Shown here piece after piece: positions 62,807 through 64,000 of a stretch of 64,000 nucleotides of DNA. Made by a program: the position numbers and the translations under genes. Source of the stretch: Microbacterium salitolerans. GTDB taxonomy: Bacteria; Actinomycetota; Actinomycetes; Actinomycetales; Microbacteriaceae. The notes below the pieces were generated by a model. The model was not told the DNA's origin. It was given only the letters and a program-made list of their open reading frames with translations, and searched no databases. Location of the stretch: contig NZ_JAHKSH010000004.1 in the NCBI RefSeq assembly GCF_019720895.1, positions 310,001 through 374,000 on the forward strand, written 5' to 3'. Numbering within the stretch: position 1 is the stretch's first letter; every line of letters begins with the position of its first letter.

Positions 62807-63535
62807 TCAGGCGCGGCGGAGGTGAACGATGTCGCCCGCCGAGAGCGCGTGGCGCTCCCCCGCGTCGATGACGATCCTGCCGTGCTCGTCCAGGTCGACC
62901 GCCGTGCCGACGAGCGCGTCGCCGCCCGGAAGATGCGCCGTGACCTCCTGCCCGATCGTGATGCAGTGCTCTCGCACGATGTCCCGCACGGATCCGCGCT
63001 CAAGCTGGGCGACGAGCTCACCGAGGCGCCGCAGGTAGTCGGCGAGCAGGCGGTCCTCGTCGACGTCGACACCCTTCGCGGCGAACGACGTCGCCGTCGG
63101 GACGGGCATCTGCTCCGCCGTCATGCGCGTGTTGACGCCGCTGCCGACGACGACCGTGTCGGGATCCGCGACCTCCGCGAGGATCCCGCAGATCTTCCGG
63201 CCGTCGACGAGCACGTCGTTCGGCCATTTCACGCCCGCGGCGGGCAGCTGCGCGGAGACGGCTTCCGCCATGGCCGTGCCGGAGATCAGGGGGATCCAGC
63301 CGCGACGCGCCACGGGGATCCGGCCCACCTTCAGGACCACCGAGATCGCGAGGGCGGTTCCGGGAGCCGTCTGCCACGCGCGATCGAGCCGGCCGCGACC
63401 GCCCCGCTGGTCGCGGGTGAGCAGGACGCCCAGGTGCCGCCAGGCTGGCGCCTGCGGCACGAGATCGGCGTTCGTGGATCCGGTGTGCGGAACGTCGACG
63501 ACGCGCGGCGACACGGATTCAGCAAGCGACCACAT
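62807..63535 (-). CDS. birA: Biotin--[acetyl-CoA-carboxylase] ligase
   Basis: BirA activates biotin as biotinyl-AMP and attaches it to carboxylase carrier domains. The 242-residue protein has the catalytic domain only, starting MWSLAESVSPRVV. It contains the biotin/ATP loop DQRGGRGRLDRAW (matching GRGRRGR-type loops), KWPNDVLVDGRKICGILAE and GSGVNTRMT. The small C-terminal SH3-like domain is present (VGTAVDLDEHGRIVIDAG). There is no N-terminal winged helix, so it is monofunctional and not a repressor. TAGGCT (63543-63548) lies 7 nt before the ATG, suggesting a leaderless mRNA; the longer frame to 63634 crosses this promoter. Confidence 0.92.
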   Translation of the reverse strand: MWSLAESVSPRVVDVPHTGSTNADLVPQAPAWRHLGVLLTRDQRGGRGRLDRAWQTAPGTALAISVVLKVGRIPVARRGWIPLISGTAMAEAVSAQLPAAGVKWPNDVLVDGRKICGILAEVADPDTVVVGSGVNTRMTAEQMPVPTATSFAAKGVDVDEDRLLADYLRRLGELVAQLERGSVRDIVREHCITIGQEVTAHLPGGDALVGTAVDLDEHGRIVIDAGERHALSAGDIVHLRRA

Positions 63536-63542
63536 GTGCTCG

Positions 63543-63548
63543 AGCCTA
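63543..63548 (-). promoter_or_regulatory. -10 element for leaderless birA
   Basis: TAGGCT on the minus strand ends 7 nt before the birA ATG at 63533-63535. The rest of the 229-bp gap up to 63764 holds no other element I can name. Confidence 0.55.
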
Positions 63549-63764
63549 CGGCGCGTCACCGCGGGGCAGCGTGTGCACATCCGCGGATCCGCGAGTTCTT
63601 TCCACAACGCCCCGTCCCCGCGCCGGGCGAGCACTCCGCGGAGTCGGCACGCTGGTCGGCACGCACTCTGAGCCGCTGGCTATTCGTCGAGATCCGCTCG
63701 GGACACCGATTTCGCCAGAGCCTCGGCGCATCATCAGCAGTTCGCAACGATGGAAGAGGACCGC

Positions 63765-64000
63765 ATGAAACTGAGAGCCGCGCTCGCACGCCACGGCGGG
63801 TGGCGTCATCGAGCCGACCTCCTCGACGATGGCTGGACGGCCCGAGGGATCCTCTCCGCGCAGCGTCACGAAGGGATCCTCCAGCTGCGACGGAAGTGGC
63901 TGGTCCTGCCCGATGCACGGGCCGACATCCGAGAAGCGGCTCGGGTCGGCGGAGTGGTGACGTGCACGAGCGCACTCGACCGGTACGGGCTCTGGGTTCC
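63765..64000 (+). CDS. AbiEi/DUF559-type protein, N-terminal part (3' end beyond window)
   Basis: Seventy-eight codons are visible. The product starts MKLRAALARHGGWRHRADL, a short winged-helix-like segment (LLDDGWTARGILSAQ). It then reads LRRKWLVLPDARADI and VVTCTSALDRYGLWV, as in actinobacterial proteins with an AbiEi antitoxin-like N-terminus followed by a DUF559 endonuclease-like domain. The C-terminal domain is outside the window, so the assignment is tentative. GAAGAGG lies upstream of the ATG. Confidence 0.6.
   Translation, partial: MKLRAALARHGGWRHRADLLDDGWTARGILSAQRHEGILQLRRKWLVLPDARADIREAARVGGVVTCTSALDRYGLWV

Overview
The window is GC-rich DNA with short intergenic gaps and frequent 4-bp ATGA or GTGA gene overlaps. 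It looks like the chromosome of an actinobacterium, most likely of the Microbacteriaceae. Part of the gene order (hpf, comF, lpqB, mtrB, mtrA, then DUF3499, a metallopeptidase, a whiB and manA) matches from memory the Mycobacterium tuberculosis Rv3241c-Rv3260c neighbourhood. The family assignment is inference; no database search was possible. No tRNA, rRNA, IS element, prophage or CRISPR array was seen, and no stretch over 300 bases lacks a gene.

Region 1 (1-11113): ribosome hibernation factor hpf (cut by the window edge), comF, and the envelope-stress module mtrA-mtrB-lpqB on the minus strand. Divergent from it is a five-gene operon: membrane protein, DUF4129, DUF4350, MoxR ATPase, DUF58.

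Region 2 (11113-19222): an 1838-residue sortase-anchored surface protein with ten DUF11 repeats, then a strong terminator and a solitary fur gene. SpoIIM-like and RDD membrane proteins follow and share a 16-bp divergent promoter.

Region 3 (19252-25846): DUF3499, degenerate metallopeptidase, DUF5719, a giant membrane glycosyltransferase, a WhiB2-like regulator and manA.

Region 4 (25907-60408): a large cell-surface glycan locus. It holds two O-antigen-ligase-like proteins, GlfT2- and GlfT1-like galactofuranosyltransferases, UDP-galactopyranose mutase (glf), UDP-glucose dehydrogenase, two Wzm/Wzt-type ABC exporters and six further glycosyltransferases. Modifying enzymes are also present: two SGNH-acyltransferases, a hexapeptide acetyltransferase, a pyruvyltransferase and a double sulfotransferase. 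An LGFP-repeat secreted protein and an LCP ligase complete it. Together these could make a galactofuran-containing polymer, decorate it, export it, attach it to peptidoglycan and provide a protein that binds it. That pathway is inferred.

Region 5 (60405-64000): purE, purK, a PH-domain membrane protein, birA and the start of an AbiEi/DUF559-like gene.

A recurring theme is leaderless expression. Ten genes have a TANNNT-type -10 hexamer exactly 6-7 nt before the start codon and no Shine-Dalgarno. This pattern also settled several start choices.
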